Shown here: piece after piece, positions 50,095-57,806 of the stretch | How the letters are laid out: each line of letters begins with the position of its first letter | Position numbering within the stretch: the stretch's first letter is position 1 | Assembly (NCBI GenBank): GCA_963804595.1 | Contig: CAWDQZ010000007.1 | Span: forward strand, 62,001 to 126,000 | Direction: 5' to 3' | Source of the DNA: DASUPK01 sp963804595 | GTDB lineage: Bacteria > Actinomycetota > Thermoleophilia > Solirubrobacterales > 70-9 | Length of the DNA stretch: 64,000 nt | The notes under the pieces: generated by a model | Told to the model about the DNA's origin: nothing | The model's input: only the letters and a program-made list of their open reading frames with translations | Database searches by the model: none | Translations under genes and position numbers: made by a program

Positions 50095-51072
50095 ATGCTC
50101 GGCGAGATCCTGATCGCGGGAATGGCCGCGATGCTGATCTGCATCTTCCTCGGCCCGAAGTTCATCGAGTACCTGCGCCTGCGGGAGTTCGGCCAGCAGA
50201 TCCGCGAGGAGGGTCCCCAGGAGCACCACGAGAAGGCGGGGACACCCACGATGGGCGGGCTGATCATCTTCACTGCCATCGCGATCCCGTATCTCGTCCT
50301 CTCGGATCGCAGCACCGCGAGCCTGGCTGTGTTCGGCGTGGCGCTCGGCTGCGCCCTGATCGGTTTCGTCGACGACTTCCTGAAGATCACGCGCCGGCGC
50401 TCACTCGGCCTCTCGGCCCGCTACAAGCTGCTCTTCCAGGCCGCCCTCGCGCTCGGCCTCTGGTACGTCGCCAAGCACTCGGTGGGGCTCGACTCGAGCC
50501 TCGAGCTGCGCATCTCGGATGCCTCGCTGGACATCCCGGACTGGGTCTATCCGATCGTGATCTTCCTGGTGATCGCCGGCTCGGCCAACGCGGTCAACCT
50601 GACAGACGGCCTCGATGGTCTCGCCGCGGGCTGCTGCGCGATCGTCCTGCTCGCCTACATCGCGATCACCTTCATCACGTCCGGCGAGCACGATCTCTCG
50701 CTGCTCTCGGCCACCCTCGTCGGCGGCTGCATCGGGTTCCTCTGGTTCAACGCCTTTCCAGCCTCGATCTTCATGGGCGACACGGGGTCGCTCGGACTGG
50801 GGGGAGCGATCGGCGCGCTCGCGGTGATGACCCAAACCGAGATCCTCCTGATCATCACCGGCGGGATCTTCGTGATCGAGGCGCTCTCGGTCGCGCTCCA
50901 GGTCGCCGCCTTCAAAACCTTCCGCCGGCGCGTCCTGCTGATGGCCCCGGTCCACCACCACTTCGAGCTGCTCGCCTGGTCGGAGACGAAGATCATGCTC
51001 CGCTTCTGGATCGTCGCCGCGGTCTGCGCGGGGATCGGCTTCACGCTCTACCAGCAGTCGATCGGGACGTAG
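50095..51072 (+). CDS. mraY: Phospho-MurNAc-pentapeptide transferase
   Basis: The protein has 325 residues and about ten membrane helices. Catalytic motifs: G-F-V-D-D-F-L-K-I (paired Asp), N-L-T-D-G-L-D-G-L-A, F-M-G-D-T-G-S-L-G-L-G-G and the late P-V-H-H-H-F-E. An early H-H-E-K-A-G-T-P-T-M-G-G is also diagnostic. It makes lipid I on the inner leaflet. After this gene the dcw order is interrupted, and murD begins more than 5.3 kb later. Confidence 0.96.
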   Translation: MLGEILIAGMAAMLICIFLGPKFIEYLRLREFGQQIREEGPQEHHEKAGTPTMGGLIIFTAIAIPYLVLSDRSTASLAVFGVALGCALIGFVDDFLKITRRRSLGLSARYKLLFQAALALGLWYVAKHSVGLDSSLELRISDASLDIPDWVYPIVIFLVIAGSANAVNLTDGLDGLAAGCCAIVLLAYIAITFITSGEHDLSLLSATLVGGCIGFLWFNAFPASIFMGDTGSLGLGGAIGALAVMTQTEILLIITGGIFVIEALSVALQVAAFKTFRRRVLLMAPVHHHFELLAWSETKIMLRFWIVAAVCAGIGFTLYQQSIGT

Positions 51073-51083
51073 CCAGAGTTCGA

Positions 51084-51584
51084 TCAGTTTCCCGGCCCTG
51101 AGCCAGGAAAGCGCTCGCAGAGCGGCGTGCAACGCGCCGCCTCTCGTCCAAAGCAGCAGTCCGCGCTAATCTCCGACAGCCCGGCGGCTTCGAGGGCGCC
51201 GTCCTTGCTCGCAAAGGGCTCGATCCGCACGATCCTTCCGTCGCGCAAGGTGAGTAGCGACGACCGCGCCTCGTCGACCTCGAGCTCATTCGTGCGTCCG
51301 CTCAGCCGCATCACCGCGACGACCTGATCACCCGCGTCGATCAGCTCCTCGACCTCGACTCGGTACTCATCCCAGGCCGACAGGAACTGGGTCCAGAAGC
51401 GGCGGACGCCGTCGTACCCGCGGTACTCATCGCTCGCCAGGAGCGAGTGCGGGGCCGCGACCCACTCGACCTCGGGATCGAAGATCTCTCGTACCTCCTC
51501 GAGGCGGCGCTCGAAGTTTCCGACGTCGACGCTCTGGAATGCGGCGAACAGCCTGCGCACGACCTCGACGTTCTCCTGCGACAT
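51084..51584 (-). CDS. SnoaL-like (NTF2-fold) protein, copy 4, C-terminally extended
   Basis: The protein has 166 residues. It starts M-S-Q-E-N-V-E-V-V-R-R-L-F-A-A-F and reaches the family end E-A-A-G-L-S-E near residue 138, but then reads 28 more residues. The usual GAG-TAG is GAG-ATTAG, so two extra bases move the stop out of frame, and the extension is translated from repeat copy A. GATACT lies 9 bases before the ATG. Repeat copies A and B flank the gene. It is the first accessory gene inserted into the dcw cluster. Confidence 0.85.
   Translation of the reverse strand: MSQENVEVVRRLFAAFQSVDVGNFERRLEEVREIFDPEVEWVAAPHSLLASDEYRGYDGVRRFWTQFLSAWDEYRVEVEELIDAGDQVVAVMRLSGRTNELEVDEARSSLLTLRDGRIVRIEPFASKDGALEAAGLSEISADCCFGREAARCTPLCERFPGSGPGN
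51121..51165 (+). repeat. Dispersed hairpin repeat, copy A
   Basis: Core TCTCGTCCAAAGCAGC is preceded by GCGTGCAACGCGCCGCC. It matches copies B-E in order and orientation but is shorter on the left. It encodes the anomalous C-terminus of SnoaL copy 4. Confidence 0.6.
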
Positions 51585-51610
51585 CGCCTACGCAGTATCT
51601 CGCCCCGAAG

Positions 51611-51664
51611 GAAAGTGCTGCCTTTCCATGCAAAGCGCACCGCTTCTCGTCCAAAGCGGCGATC
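51611..51664 (+). repeat. Dispersed hairpin repeat, copy B
   Basis: CTTTCCATGCAAAGCGC is followed by CCGCTTCTCGTCCAAAGCGG; CCGCTT pairs with AAGCGG around CTCGTCCA. It lies just upstream of the SnoaL copy 4 promoter. Confidence 0.7.
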
Positions 51665-51710
51665 TACGGCCAGTCCACATTCAGATACGGGAGCGTATCC
51701 GCATGCGGTA

Positions 51711-52169
51711 ATGTATGCGACTGTGCAGGCGCACCGACAAGAGCACCGGCGCGTCCGGCGGCTCGTCAACGGCATCGGTTCGCTCTGGGGAACGGCCGTC
51801 GCGATCGCGGCGGCAGCCGGAATCCCGCTGGTGTGGCTCTGGATCGCGTCGAAGCTCGCCGGTACCAATCGGGACCTGACACCCTCCCTCGCCGTCTTCA
51901 TCGCGACCGGGATCATCGTCTCGTATTGGCTCGCGCTGCTGGTGGGCTCATGGATCCGGGGAAGAACGGTGGACCCCGGCGAAGAGCGCGCCCGGATGAC
52001 ACGGCGCTCCTGGAACCGCAGCTTCAGCGATGCCCCGAGGCCGGAGGATCAGCGGATTGATCCGATCGAGCGGCTCTTCATCGTCGTCGCGCTGCTCGCG
52101 ATCATCGCCTTCGAGATCTGGTTCTTCTTCTACGCCGGGGACCCGCTGCCTAGCCAGCCAGCCTTCTGA
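51711..52169 (+). CDS. Small membrane protein upstream of a TetR regulator
   Basis: The protein has 152 residues from ATG 51711. A basic N-terminus (H-R-Q-E-H-R-R-V-R-R) is followed by a helix V-A-I-A-A-A-A-G-I-P-L-V-W-L-W-I-A, a second T-G-I-I-V-S-Y-W-L-A-L-L-V-G-S-W-I, a charged loop, and a third F-I-V-V-A-L-L-A-I-I-A-F-E-I-W-F-F-F. There are no known family motifs. Its stop overlaps the TetR start by one base (TGATG), so the regulator and membrane protein form one unit, perhaps with the regulator controlling both. Confidence 0.7.
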   Translation: MYATVQAHRQEHRRVRRLVNGIGSLWGTAVAIAAAAGIPLVWLWIASKLAGTNRDLTPSLAVFIATGIIVSYWLALLVGSWIRGRTVDPGEERARMTRRSWNRSFSDAPRPEDQRIDPIERLFIVVALLAIIAFEIWFFFYAGDPLPSQPAF

Positions 52170-52864
52170 TGGCCGCTCCGAAGGCGGTGCCGAGGCCGAA
52201 GCGCCCGAAGCGGCTTACTCGAAAGGAGAAACAGGCGGAGACGCGGCGCCGGTTGCTGGACGCCGGAGAGCGAGTCTTTCTTCGGCGGGGGCTACAGGGT
52301 TCGAGTGTCGAGGGGATCGCGGCCGAGGCGGGCTACACGCGTGGCGCCTTCTACTCCAACTTCAGGGGCAAGGACGAGCTCTTCGTTGAGCTGCTCCACG
52401 CGCGGGTCTACGACCGCTATGCCGAGCTGGCAAAGGAGTCCCAGAAGCAGCCCGGCACGCCGCGCGAGCGGCTGCGCTGGGGAGCCGAGCGGCTGCGCGA
52501 CACGCAGAGGGACGAGCAGGGAAGCTGGCTCTTTCGCCTCTGGCTCGAGTGTCTGACCCAAGCAGCACGCGACGAGGAATTTCGAAAGCTCGCAGCGACC
52601 TTCTGGAGCGGGAACCGAGCGTTGGTCGCCGGCCAGATCGGCGCGACGTTCAACGAGCTCGGGAGCAAGGCGCCGCTTCCGCCCAATCAACTTGCGACGG
52701 CGATGATCGCGCTAGACGTCGGCCTCGCCGTCCAGCACTTAGTGGATCCTGAGGTGGTGTCACTGGACCTGTACGTCCCGCTCTACGACCTGCTGTTCGG
52801 CGAGTTGGTCGAAGCAAAGTGGCGATTAGCAAAGCGCTGCTTCTCGTCCAAACCGTGCGGCTAG
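52169..52864 (+). CDS. TetR/AcrR-family transcriptional regulator
   Basis: The protein has 231 residues. A Lys/Arg-rich N-terminal arm (R-P-K-R-P-K-R-L-T-R-K-E-K) leads to the HTH: R-R-L-L-D-A-G-E-R-V-F-L-R-R-G-L, V-E-G-I-A-A-E-A-G-Y-T-R-G-A-F-Y-S-N-F-R-G-K-D-E-L-F. The C-terminal ligand/dimer domain is of the common TetR_C type. The last eleven residues (A-K-R-C-F-S-S-K-P-C-G) are read from repeat copy C, which suggests that the original stop was lost when the repeat arrived. The target is probably the adjacent membrane gene. Confidence 0.9.
   Translation: MAAPKAVPRPKRPKRLTRKEKQAETRRRLLDAGERVFLRRGLQGSSVEGIAAEAGYTRGAFYSNFRGKDELFVELLHARVYDRYAELAKESQKQPGTPRERLRWGAERLRDTQRDEQGSWLFRLWLECLTQAARDEEFRKLAATFWSGNRALVAGQIGATFNELGSKAPLPPNQLATAMIALDVGLAVQHLVDPEVVSLDLYVPLYDLLFGELVEAKWRLAKRCFSSKPCG
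52828..52862 (+). repeat. Dispersed hairpin repeat, copy C
   Basis: AGCAAAGCGCTGCTTCTCGT continues into CCAAACC. It forms the 3' end of the TetR coding region. About 10 bases further on, GAGCGGCTCAG with GCATTCACGCGAA (52870-52899) resembles the segment after copy E (54907-54937). The rest of 52,865-53,066 holds nothing else I can identify. Confidence 0.55.
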
Positions 52865-53066
52865 GTCTCGAGCGGCTCAGAGCGTTGCATTCACGCGAAA
52901 GGAGGAGCAGGGAGCGACGATAGGCTCCGCCTGTGCTCGACACCTGGGCGTCAACGACTCCCACTGCACGTGCATGCGCGACTTCTAGGAAGGAGGGGTA
53001 GCCGCGACCGACAGCGACCCGCGCAGCACCGACGAAGCTGACCCGCGCTCGGCGGCGGTCACGTTC

Positions 53067-53658
53067 GTGACCACGGAGCACTTCGTGCTCCAGGGCGCGC
53101 GGGCTGCGACGATCGCCGAGTCGAACCGGCCGGGCGAACATGTTCCTCGCGGCGGTCTCCGGCGGCCTGGTCGCGCTGGGCCTGGTGGCGACCGCAAGCA
53201 GCTTGGGAGCGGCCTTCTACGGGTTCGGCCTGGTTCTCCTCCCGACCCTGGCCTTCGTCGGGTTTGTCACCTTCGAGCGGGCGCTGCAGTCCTCGATTGA
53301 GGACACCGAGTACGCGCGCCGGATCGCCCTGCTGCGCGGCTACTACTTCGAGCACGCGCCGGAGATCGCTCCGTACCTGCTGAGCGCCCCGCCCGCGGAG
53401 CGGCTACTCATGCAGCGAGTGCCCGGCGATCGCTGGCAGGGATACCGGACGGTCGCCGGCATGGTCGCGGTGATCACGGCGGTGCTCGCCGGCTCGACCG
53501 CGGCTCTGGCGGCGATCCTGATCTTCGATCACTCGCTGGCCGCGGCCGTGATCTCAGGGACGCTGATCGCGGTTCCGACGATGATCGCGATGATCCGACA
53601 CCAGGATTCGGCGTGGGAAGGCGCCGCCGCCGACCCGCTCATGCCAGATGAGGACTGA
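53067..53658 (+). CDS. Actinobacterial membrane protein of unknown function, frameshifted
   Basis: The frame from GTG 53067 gives T-T-E-H-F-V-L-Q-G-A-R-A-A-T-I-A-E-S-N-R. One base on (near 53128, CGGCCGGGCG) the reading continues as A-N-M-F-L-A-A-V-S-G-G-L-V-A-L-G-L-V-A-T-A, F-Y-G-F-G-L-V-L-L-P-T-L-A-F-V-G-F-V-T-F and on to L-M-P-D-E-D at 53658. The E-x-F-x-L-Q-x-A-R-x-A-T-I-A-E motif followed by two helices and a later helix pair is a recurrent actinobacterial membrane family without known role. A strong GGAAGGAGGG at about 52990 lies too far upstream, so the true start may be lost. Confidence 0.65.
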
Positions 53659-53674
53659 CTGGGCGAGCGACTGA

Positions 53675-54128
53675 TTAGTCGTCTTGTTTAGTCAGCGTGA
53701 TGTCCATCCAGGGTTGCCAGTCTGGACTGTCTTGCAAGAGCTCCCAGTGACCGTGATCACGTTGCCGTCCTTGTTGAAAACGCCGGTGAACCGGGTCGTC
53801 TTTGCTGCGCATCCTCCACGTGAGGCCATCGGTACCCCGGGTCAGGTCTGCCTCGTACTCGGTAGCCCCATCGCTGCCGAAGTACAGCGTTGAGTATGCG
53901 CCTCGCTCAGGGTCGAAGCCGATGATCTCGGCGCCTTCGACCTTCTCCTCGCCCATCTTCGCGTCAACGGTATGCAAGAGCGCGAATCCGCCAGGAAGCC
54001 ACTCGTAGGCATCCACCGCATCGATCGTGACTGGAGGCTCCCGGCATTTCCCTGGTTGATCCGTCTGTTTTCCATCTACCGATCAACGCCTCGAGGCGTT
54101 TGTGCTCGGGGTTGGATGCCTCTTCCAT
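53675..54128 (-). pseudogene. DUF1579-like protein with several frame breaks
   Basis: ATG 54128 follows AGGAGGG and starts M-E-E-A-S-N-P-E-H-K-R-L-E-A-L-I-G-R-W-K, the opening of DUF1579-type lipocalin-like proteins. Near 54030 a base is missing; the next frame reads V-T-I-D-A-V-D-A-Y-E-W-L-P-G-G-F and E-I-I-G-F-D-P-E-R-G-A-Y-S-T-L-Y-F-G-S-D-G. Around 53760 a third frame (R-F-T-G-V-F-N-K-D-G-N-V-I-T) is entered and left again before G-H-W-E-L-L. Three indels in about 150 codons mean decay or a poor local consensus sequence. It is convergent with the upstream membrane gene. Confidence 0.6.
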
Positions 54129-54238
54129 CTCATCCCTCCTGTGGCGCTGGCTACGAGTACCTGACTCGCCTCCCTGCAGCATGTAAGCAGAGGCAGTGAG
54201 GGCTACCGGCTAGCGCGAGAAGCAGGAGTGCAGGCGTC

Positions 54239-54293
54239 AACCGCTGCTTTCCATGCAACGCGATAGCCGCTTTTCGTCCAAAGCAGCGGTCTT
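54239..54293 (+). repeat. Dispersed hairpin repeat, copy D
   Basis: The outer arms ACCGCTGCTTT and AAAGCAGCGGT are a perfect 11-base inverted repeat. Inside lie CCATGCAACGCGATAGCCGC and TTTTCGTCC. It sits about 100 bases before the VOC gene. Confidence 0.7.
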
Positions 54294-54393
54294 TGAGGCG
54301 GAGCAGCGGAGGCAGCGGTATCGGAGAGGCCGAGAGCTGACGTGTCCGAAATCTTCAAGCCGTCGGCGCCGCTGTCACGTACGGTGGACGGCC

Positions 54394-54810
54394 ATGAACA
54401 TCCTCTTCATCGCGGGCTTCGCCGTGGTCGCCCCCGACCCGCCGAAGAGCCGCGAGCTTTACGTCGAGGCCCTCGGCCTCCCGCTCGCCGCCAGCGAGGA
54501 CGGGGAGTACTGGCATAGCGAGGAAATCGCCGGCAGCAAGCACTTCGGCGTCTGGCCGCTATCCCAGGCTGCGGAGGCGTGCTTCGGCGCACCATCGTGG
54601 CCCGCGGAGCTGACCGTTCCGCAGGCCAGCGTCGAGTTCGAGGTCGAGGACGCCGACGCGGTGGCAGCCGCTGGCGAGGAACTCAAACGCGCGGGCTTCG
54701 AGCTTCTGCACCCTGCGCGGCAGGAGTCGTGGGGCCAGACCGTGGTTCGGCTTCTGTCGAGCGAGGGACTGATCGTGGGCGTTTCGTACGCGCCGTCGCT
54801 CCACGACTGA
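54394..54810 (+). CDS. VOC family protein in the dcw insertion
   Basis: The protein has 138 residues from ATG 54394. The first module reads I-A-G-F-A-V-V-A-P-D-P-P-K-S-R-E-L-Y-V-E-A-L-G-L-P-L and G-S-K-H-F-G-V-W-P-L. The second reads V-E-F-E-V-E-D-A-D-A-V-A-A-A-G-E-E-L-K-R-A-G-F-E and R-L-L-S-S-E-G-L-I-V-G-V-S-Y. The His/Glu metal ligands are not obvious, so it may bind rather than convert its ligand. TACGGT (54380-54385) lies 8 bases before the ATG with no ribosome site. The gene is bracketed by repeat copies D and E. Confidence 0.85.
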   Translation: MNILFIAGFAVVAPDPPKSRELYVEALGLPLAASEDGEYWHSEEIAGSKHFGVWPLSQAAEACFGAPSWPAELTVPQASVEFEVEDADAVAAAGEELKRAGFELLHPARQESWGQTVVRLLSSEGLIVGVSYAPSLHD

Positions 54811-54837
54811 TCGTCGAACAGCAGGATTCCCACCGAA

Positions 54838-54893
54838 AACCGGCGCTTTCCATGCAAGGCGCATAGCCGCTTCTCGTCCAAAGCGGCTATCAG
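54838..54893 (+). repeat. Dispersed hairpin repeat, copy E
   Basis: CGCTTTCCATGCAAGGCGC is followed by ATAGCCGCTT, CTCGTCCA and AAGCGGCTAT, a perfect 10-bp stem. It is directly downstream of the VOC gene. Up to 54,995 the region then shows only the GAGCGGCTCAG...GCGTTCACGCGAA segment (54907-54937) shared with copy C. Confidence 0.7.
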
Positions 54894-54995
54894 ACTGCCA
54901 CCTCGCGAGCGGCTCAGCCTGGCTGCGTTCACGCGAACACGGATCGAGCCAACGCTTGACGGATATTGCGCCAGCCGTCGCTAGCTGGCGTTGAT

Positions 54996-56267
54996 TTAGC
55001 GGTCCGGCCTAGCGCTCGAGCGCCGCGTGGTCGACACCCCTGTCCGTGCTGAGCGACTTCCTTGCGCCGACCCCACCCAGGCGGCTAAGCCCTCGATCGC
55101 GTCGAGGATCATCTCCATCCGTCGGGAGCGGAACAGGTCGAACCCGTGTTGCGTGCCGGGCAGCTCTGCGTAGACGACCGGGTTGGACGATGTGCCGTCT
55201 AGCTGCTCGACGAAACGTCGTGCGTCGTCGACGATGACGAGGGTGTCCTGATCGCCATGTACGACGAAGCACGGTGGCGCCGTCGTCTCGACCTAGGCGA
55301 GTGGTGATGACGGTGGCTCGCCTGAGCTGATGGGTCCGTAATAGGCGTACAAGGAGATGGCGCCGGCGACCGAGGTGTCCGCGCCCTCAAACCCGGGCTG
55401 GAACGCTGGATCGTTGGGTGTGAGAGCCGCCAGCAACGAGAGATGACCGCCCGCTGAGCTTCCCGTGAGAAAGACGGCGCTCGGGTCCGCGCCGTGCTCG
55501 CGGCCGTGCTCGCGAACCCAGGCGATCACCTTCTTCACATCAATTAGCGGATCGGGGAAGTTTGACCGGTAGTTCGCGCTGACGCACACCCAGCCCTGGC
55601 TCGCGAGTCGATGGAGCAAGTGGCGGGCTCCGAAATTCTTGCTGCCGAAGCGGAACGCTCCCCAGTGGAGGTAGATGAGCGTCGGGCCGCCCGAAAGACC
55701 GGAGCGACGACGATAGAGGTCCAGCAAATTTCTCCTGCCTGCGGGGCCGTAGCGGATGTTCGCGTCCCTCTGGACACCGCGGAAGGGGATCGGCGCGAAC
55801 AGGATGCGGGCGAGGGAAGGACGACGGCGGAGTCGAGCGGCTAGTTCGGCGTCCACATCCTCACGCCAGTTGGCCACGAGGCCCGCGTCGAAGGTGCGCT
55901 CGATCGCGGGGCCTGTCCCCAGCGCCCGCCGACGGAGGACCACGAGCCCGGCCGACGCGAGGACGGCGAAGCCGAACCCGATCCAAAAAACTGGCGAGCC
56001 AACGCCGCTCTGGGCAATCGCCAGCGCTGTTGAGGCGACGAGCAGGGAAAAGTCAAGGAGCGGCCAGTTGAACAGGAAGCCGAAGAAGTAGCTCAGGCGG
56101 ATGGGGCTCGACTCGCGCGGGCGGTGTCGGGCGACGGCCGATAACACGAATGTCGCCGTGAGCCCCGTGAAAACCAGATAGCCGATCGGCAGGGGAACCT
56201 CCCACTCACGGCGCGCTGATGATGGCTCCGAAGAGGATACGCCTCGCCCCGGCACAGACTGCTGCAA
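54996..56267 (-). pseudogene. Alpha/beta hydrolase with N-terminal membrane region, interrupted by in-frame TAG
   Basis: From TTG 56267 (GTG 56255 also possible) the N-terminal 130 residues hold two or three membrane helices (L-V-F-T-G-L-T-A-T-F-V-L-S, F-W-I-G-F-G-F-A-V-L-A-S-A-G-L-V-V-L). The esterase domain follows, with Y-L-H-W-G-A-F (HGG-like) and nucleophile G-S-S-A-G-G-H. At 55295-55293 a TAG ends the frame after P-S-S-P-L-A, yet the same frame continues V-E-T-T-A-P-P-C-F-V-V-H-G-D-Q-D-T-L-V (catalytic Asp) and P-G-T-Q-H-G-F-D-L-F (catalytic His) to a TAA at 54998-54996. Relatives often have Tyr where the TAG stands. A point mutation (or base error) thus removes two of three catalytic residues. 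Confidence 0.75.
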
Positions 56268-56295
56268 TACGCGAAGCAGGAGGCAGCTGAAAGCA

Positions 56296-56335
56296 CTGCT
56301 TCCCGTGCAAAGCGGCGCTTATGGCGCCTTGGTCC
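56296..56335 (+). repeat. Dispersed hairpin repeat, divergent copy F
   Basis: CACTGCTTCCCGTGCAAAGC is clearly related to the left half of copies B, D and E, but the TCGTCCAAAGC half has degenerated. It lies between the hydrolase relic and murD, at the right edge of the dcw insertion. Confidence 0.4.
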
Positions 56336-56432
56336 CCCATAGGGAGACGAAAGCGCCAAGTGGCCCGGTTTTTGCACGGGATCCCGCTCGCGCCGACGCA
56401 GGGAGCAGGCGGCCAAGGGCGAACATGGTTAT

Positions 56433-57806
56433 GTGAACTCAGGCACGAAACCGCGCCCGCCGCTGCCCACGGGCCCGTTTCTGGTGGTCGGCCTGGCACG
56501 CTCCGGCGCAGCGATCGCGAGCGTGCTCGCAGAGCGCGGAGAGACGGTGATCGGAGTGGATTCGGGCGGCCCCGAGGAGGCGGAAGGGCTGGAGCAGTCG
56601 GGCGTCGAAGTCAGCTTGGGCGTGGACGGAACACGGCAACTCGATCGTGCCCGAACGGTGGTGAAGAGCCCCGGCGTGCCTCAGGACGCGCCCGTGATCA
56701 GGGCGGCCCGGGAGCGCGGCATCGAGGTCACCGGCGAGCTGGAACTCGGGTGGCGCCTGATCCCGAATCCGTTCTGCGCCGTCACGGGCACCAATGGCAA
56801 GACGACCACTACCGAGCTGATCGGCCACCTCTACCGGACGGATGGGCGGCCGCTGGCCGTTGCCGGGAATGTCGGGACACCCCTCGCGTCGCTGGTCGGG
56901 GCCATCGATCCCGACGCGACCGTGGTCTGCGAGGCGTCGAGCTTCCAGCTGGAGGACACCGACTACTTCGGTCCGGAGTGCGCGGTCTTCATCAACCTCG
57001 CCCCCGATCACCTCGACCGGCACGGCACCCTCGAGAACTACCTCGCCGCCAAGCTCCGGATCTTCGCCAACCAGGGCAATGACGACTGCGCGGTCTACAA
57101 CGGCGACACGCCGGAGCTGCGCGGCCGGGACCTCGGGGGCTGCGCCCGATTGATCCGCTTCTGCCCCGCCGAAGGGGAGGCCGCGGACCCGGACTGCGAG
57201 GTCAGCCTGCGCGACGGTGTGATCTTCGCCGCCGATCAGCCGCTGATCCGTGCGGATGAGCTCGAGCTGCTGGGGTCCCACAACGTGGAGAACGCGATGG
57301 CAGCGGCAGCAGCCGCGCTCGCCTCCGGTCTGTCGCGCGATTCCGTGGCGGAGGGGCTACGGACCTTCCCGGGCGTCCGGCACCGCCTCGAGCGGGTGCG
57401 AGAGCGGGAAGGCGTCGTCTACGTCAACGACTCCAAGGCCACCAACGTGGCCTCGGCGCTGGCGGGGATCCGGGCGTTCGAGCACGGTGTCCGGCTGATC
57501 GCCGGCGGGCGGCCCAAGGGGGAGAGCTTCGAGCCGCTCGTGCCGGCGGTCGCCGAGCGCTGCGTCGCCTGCTACCTGATCGGGGAGGCGGCCGAGAAGA
57601 TGGCTGCCGAGCTCTCGCCGGCGGCTGAGTCCGGCGTCGAGATCTCCGAGGTCGGCACGTTGGAACGCGCGCTGGAGACGGCCGCCGGCGAGGCCGAGCC
57701 CGGTGAGGTCGTCCTGCTCTCCCCGGCCTGCGCGAGCTTCGATGCCTACCGGGACTTCGAGGAGCGCGGGGACCGCTTTCGGGAGCTGGTGGAGGCTCTG
57801 CCGTGA
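56433..57806 (+). CDS. murD: UDP-MurNAc-L-Ala--D-Glu ligase
   Basis: The protein has 457 residues, GTG start. Motifs: the N-domain V-V-G-L-A-R-S-G-A-A, the ATP loop A-V-T-G-T-N-G-K-T-T-T-T-E-L, E-A-S-S-F-Q-L-E-D, N-L-A-P-D-H-L-D-R-H-G-T-L, H-N-V-E-N-A-M-A-A-A, V-N-D-S-K-A-T-N and the C-terminal L-S-P-A-C-A-S-F-D-A-Y-R-D-F-E-E-R-G. It resumes the dcw order after the insertion. No ribosome site or strong promoter is obvious in the 165 bases before it, yet the insertion's neighbouring gene is on the opposite strand, so a promoter must exist here. It overlaps ftsW by 4 bases. Confidence 0.96.
   Translation: MNSGTKPRPPLPTGPFLVVGLARSGAAIASVLAERGETVIGVDSGGPEEAEGLEQSGVEVSLGVDGTRQLDRARTVVKSPGVPQDAPVIRAARERGIEVTGELELGWRLIPNPFCAVTGTNGKTTTTELIGHLYRTDGRPLAVAGNVGTPLASLVGAIDPDATVVCEASSFQLEDTDYFGPECAVFINLAPDHLDRHGTLENYLAAKLRIFANQGNDDCAVYNGDTPELRGRDLGGCARLIRFCPAEGEAADPDCEVSLRDGVIFAADQPLIRADELELLGSHNVENAMAAAAAALASGLSRDSVAEGLRTFPGVRHRLERVREREGVVYVNDSKATNVASALAGIRAFEHGVRLIAGGRPKGESFEPLVPAVAERCVACYLIGEAAEKMAAELSPAAESGVEISEVGTLERALETAAGEAEPGEVVLLSPACASFDAYRDFEERGDRFRELVEALP

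Noticed and set aside
51121..56335. The hairpin repeats as integron attC sites.
   Set aside because: The spacing around genes is suggestive, but no GTTRRRY/RYYYAAC core sites or integron integrase are visible, and genes lie on both strands. A REP/MITE-like element fits better.
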